DNA of 8,333 nt, from the NCBI GenBank assembly GCA_947457605.1, contig CANGWP010000100.1, positions 1-8,333 of the forward strand, written 5' to 3'. The translations under genes were made by a program, and so were the position numbers. The notes beneath the pieces are model-generated. The model saw only the letters and a program-made list of their open reading frames with translations. It ran no database searches and was not told where the DNA came from. Every line of letters starts with the position of its first letter. Within the stretch, counting starts at the first letter, position 1. The DNA comes from Bdellovibrionales bacterium. GTDB lineage: Bacteria; Bdellovibrionota; UBA1018; CAIMNF01. Shown here piece after piece: positions 6,927-8,333 of the stretch.

Positions 6927-6955
6927 TGTCTTGTTATTTACGACTGCCTAATTTT

Positions 6956-6983
6956 TTTACATCTGATGCGGCCAAAACATAAG
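6956..6983 (+). promoter_or_regulatory. Candidate promoter for the small lipoprotein gene
   Basis: TTTACA (6956-6961, 5 of 6 matches to the -35 consensus) and CATAAG (6978-6983, 4 of 6 to the -10) are separated by 16 bp in the AT-rich 137-bp gap after the deaminase. Transcription would begin near 6990 and give a leader of about 74 bases. The final T of the -10 box is missing, so the call is tentative. The rest of the gap holds no other clear element. Confidence 0.35.
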
Positions 6984-7063
6984 TTAGTTATCCAATCCTG
7001 ATGTTTATCGGCAGTTTGGGAGTGGCATCATTATTGCTCTTTTAAGATTCAACGGAGAACTTT

Positions 7064-7534
7064 ATGAATACTCACATGAGCAAGAAACTATCAGTACTAT
7101 TCTCGACCGCTTCAGTATTCGCCATCACCGCATGTGGCATGATGGGAATGTCCGGAACCTACAATGTCACCCAGCAAGGTGGACAGTTTCAACAAAACCC
7201 TGCTTGTTCGCAAATCATGATGAACATCAATCAGAGTGGCGGTCAAATCACGGGACAAGGGCAGAATCAATGCTTCAGTCAGACGCTTCAAGGGACTGCG
7301 AGTGCAAATGGCCAGTCAAATGTGACCCTGATTGTGAACAGCAGCATGTCTGGACAAACCAATTGGATGCCAAACAATAACTGGATGCCCAACAACAATT
7401 TCAATTCCGGAGGGATGGGGTGTACCTACCAGGGAATGTTGATCATTTCAGGAAATACGATATCCGGATCCCTGAATCCGACTGGAAATTGCATGGGGCA
7501 GGGAATGATTACCCTGAACGGCAATCGGATTTGA
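7064..7534 (+). CDS. Small Asn/Gln/Met-rich lipoprotein of unknown function
   Basis: I do not recognise the family. The 156-residue product starts at ATG 7064, supported by GGAG at 7054-7057 with a 6-base spacing; Met5 is an alternative start. Residues 1-23 form a signal peptide with Lys7 and Lys8, a hydrophobic core and the lipobox ITAC, giving lipidated Cys24. The mature part (133 residues) has no Asp, Glu, Lys or His and a single Arg (155). It has about 21 Asn, 17 Gln and 12 Met, and four further cysteines (48, 70, 120, 143) that could form two disulfides after export. Alternating polar and hydrophobic segments (for example MMNINQSGGQITGQ, MLIISGNTISGSL, MITLNGNRI) suggest a small beta-sheet fold. 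A duplicated NWMPNN unit lies at 100-111. After Cys24 there is no Asp at +2, so outer-membrane sorting would be expected by the E. coli rule. It precedes lysA by 15 bp, but no functional link is evident. Confidence 0.8.
   Translation: MNTHMSKKLSVLFSTASVFAITACGMMGMSGTYNVTQQGGQFQQNPACSQIMMNINQSGGQITGQGQNQCFSQTLQGTASANGQSNVTLIVNSSMSGQTNWMPNNNWMPNNNFNSGGMGCTYQGMLIISGNTISGSLNPTGNCMGQGMITLNGNRI
7361..7396 (+). repeat. Tandem 18-bp in-frame repeat (NWMPNN x2)
   Basis: Two 18-bp units (7361-7378 and 7379-7396) each encode Asn-Trp-Met-Pro-Asn-Asn and differ only at third codon positions (AAT/AAC, CCA/CCC, AAT/AAC). All differences being synonymous suggests that the peptide repeat is maintained rather than newly formed by slippage. 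Confidence 0.85.
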
Positions 7535-7544
7535 TGATAACATC

Positions 7545-7567
7545 CTGGAATGAAAAAATCATTCCAG
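7545..7567 (+). promoter_or_regulatory. Perfect hairpin enclosing the lysA start codon
   Basis: CTGGAATGA (7545-7553) and TCATTCCAG (7559-7567) form a perfect 9-bp stem with an AAAAA loop. The lysA ATG (7550-7552) lies in the left arm. No T-run follows, so it is not a terminator. In the mRNA it would mask the start codon, which also lacks a well-placed Shine-Dalgarno sequence. Confidence 0.6.
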
Positions 7568-8333
7568 CTCCCAAAAGCAACGGATTCATTTTTCTATAAA
7601 GGAAACCGCCTCACAGTCGACGGAGTCCTTCTGGATGAGCTCTTGGAGCGATTCGGTTCGCCACTGTATGTTTATTCCGGAAGAAGCATTCGAAATTCCT
7701 ATCGAGCAATCACTTCTTCCATGAAGGGGCTGCCCCTTCAGATCTGCTACGCTGTCAAAGCGAATTCCAACCTTCAGATTTTGCGTCTTCTCTCCTCGCT
7801 TGGAGCAGGATGTGATCTTGTTTCGTACGGAGAGTGGTCCCGTGCCGAACTGGCAAGGGTTCCGCGTGAAAGAAGAGTCTTGTCCGGAGTTGCAAAAACA
7901 GCAAAAGAGCTTGAGTCACTTTTCAAGTTTGAGAACGCTGGGGTTTTTTCAGTGCATGTGGAATCTGCTATGGAGTTCGAGCTCATTGTGCTCATGGCTA
8001 ATGCAATGAGACGAAAACTCCGAGTTGCATTCAGATACAATCCGGATGTGGATGCTCGAACCCTTGATAAAATTTCGACGGGAAGAAAGAAAGACAAGTT
8101 CGGTTTGACCCGCGAGGAAATTCTGGATCTTGCGATTACCTATGGAGACGATGATTTTGTACGAATCGAGGGACTCAGCATTCACATCGGAAGTCAGATC
8201 ACGAGTCTCAAGCCGTATGACCACGCTTTTTCCAGGCTCGCCGAATTGAAGGAAGAGCTTGAAGCGCACCTCGGACGGAGTCTTTCCTATCTAGATCTGG
8301 GAGGGGGAATCGGAGTTCAATATCGGGATGAGC
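7550..8333 (+). CDS. lysA: Diaminopimelate decarboxylase (partial, C-terminus beyond right edge)
   Basis: The 261 complete codons cover most of the alanine-racemase-like TIM barrel of a fold-type III PLP decarboxylase. The PLP-binding lysine is Lys70 in CYAVKANSN (66-74). The substrate/PLP segment RYNPDVDARTLDKISTG (162-178) with KFGL (183-186) is a strong LysA signature. GLSIHIGSQI (208-217, His212) and the glycine-rich phosphate-binding LDLGGGIG (248-255) follow. LysA decarboxylates meso-diaminopimelate to L-lysine in the cytoplasm. VSYGEW (91-96) stands where VSGGEL is most common, a mild deviation that retains S-x-G-E. The start is firm: TGA and TAA lie in frame at 7535-7540, leaving ATG 7550 as the first start. 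The C-terminal beta domain with the cysteine-containing active-site motif is outside the window. A related ornithine/arginine-type decarboxylase is less likely given the signature above. Confidence 0.93.
   Translation, partial: MKKSFQLPKATDSFFYKGNRLTVDGVLLDELLERFGSPLYVYSGRSIRNSYRAITSSMKGLPLQICYAVKANSNLQILRLLSSLGAGCDLVSYGEWSRAELARVPRERRVLSGVAKTAKELESLFKFENAGVFSVHVESAMEFELIVLMANAMRRKLRVAFRYNPDVDARTLDKISTGRKKDKFGLTREEILDLAITYGDDDFVRIEGLSIHIGSQITSLKPYDHAFSRLAELKEELEAHLGRSLSYLDLGGGIGVQYRDE

Noticed and set aside
6943..7015. Nested inverted repeats ACTGCC/GGCAGT and ACATC/GATGT in the gap before the lipoprotein gene
   Set aside because: The arms are only 5-6 bp and the outer pair is about 60 bp apart, within chance expectation for an AT-rich gap; no T-run or known RNA motif accompanies them.
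7774..8269. Minus-strand frames opposite the lysA fragment
   Set aside because: The plus strand carries the PLP lysine, GSQ and glycine-rich motifs of a diaminopimelate decarboxylase in one uninterrupted frame.

Overview
The window is a compact bacterial chromosome segment of roughly balanced GC content with no phage, IS, CRISPR, tRNA or rRNA signal. It carries the distal part of a division cluster (ftsQ-ftsA-ftsZ) followed by purine-salvage and lysine-pathway genes. A diderm (Gram-negative-type) host is suggested by two predicted lipoproteins with lipoboxes, a proteobacterial-style FtsQ with a POTRA domain, and an FtsA and FtsZ close in layout to the E. coli proteins. The mix of genes and the Asn/Gln-rich proteins would fit a Bdellovibrio-like or other delta-type lineage, but that placement is inference and cannot be proved from the sequence alone.

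Layout. Positions 1-942 (minus strand) hold the N-terminal 314 residues of an M16 zinc-peptidase lipoprotein that runs off the left edge. A 94-bp divergent intergenic region separates it from the plus-strand run ftsQ (1037-1846), ftsA (1952-3220, GTG start) and ftsZ (3260-4609). A strong intrinsic terminator (4638-4671) follows ftsZ. It sits only a few bases upstream of the ribosome binding site of a purine nucleoside phosphorylase gene (4686-5573), which is followed after 3 bp by an MTA/SAH-type deaminase gene (5577-6926). After 137 bp comes a small Asn/Gln/Met-rich lipoprotein of unknown function (7064-7534). Then, after 15 bp, comes the 5' part of a diaminopimelate decarboxylase gene (7550 to the right edge), whose start codon lies inside a perfect 9-bp hairpin.

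How the genes work together. FtsZ forms the cytokinetic ring, FtsA tethers it to the membrane through a C-terminal amphipathic helix, and FtsQ is the periplasmic-facing divisome scaffold. The phosphorylase and deaminase form a translationally close pair that could process S-adenosylmethionine by-products (SAH, MTA) and purine nucleosides. LysA makes lysine from meso-diaminopimelate, the peptidoglycan precursor, so its presence near division genes is metabolically sensible, though not evidence of co-regulation.

I did not find a clearly new multi-gene system. The points most worth a second look are the terminator lodged in the leader of the phosphorylase gene, the hairpin enclosing the lysA start codon, and the almost charge-free lipoprotein.
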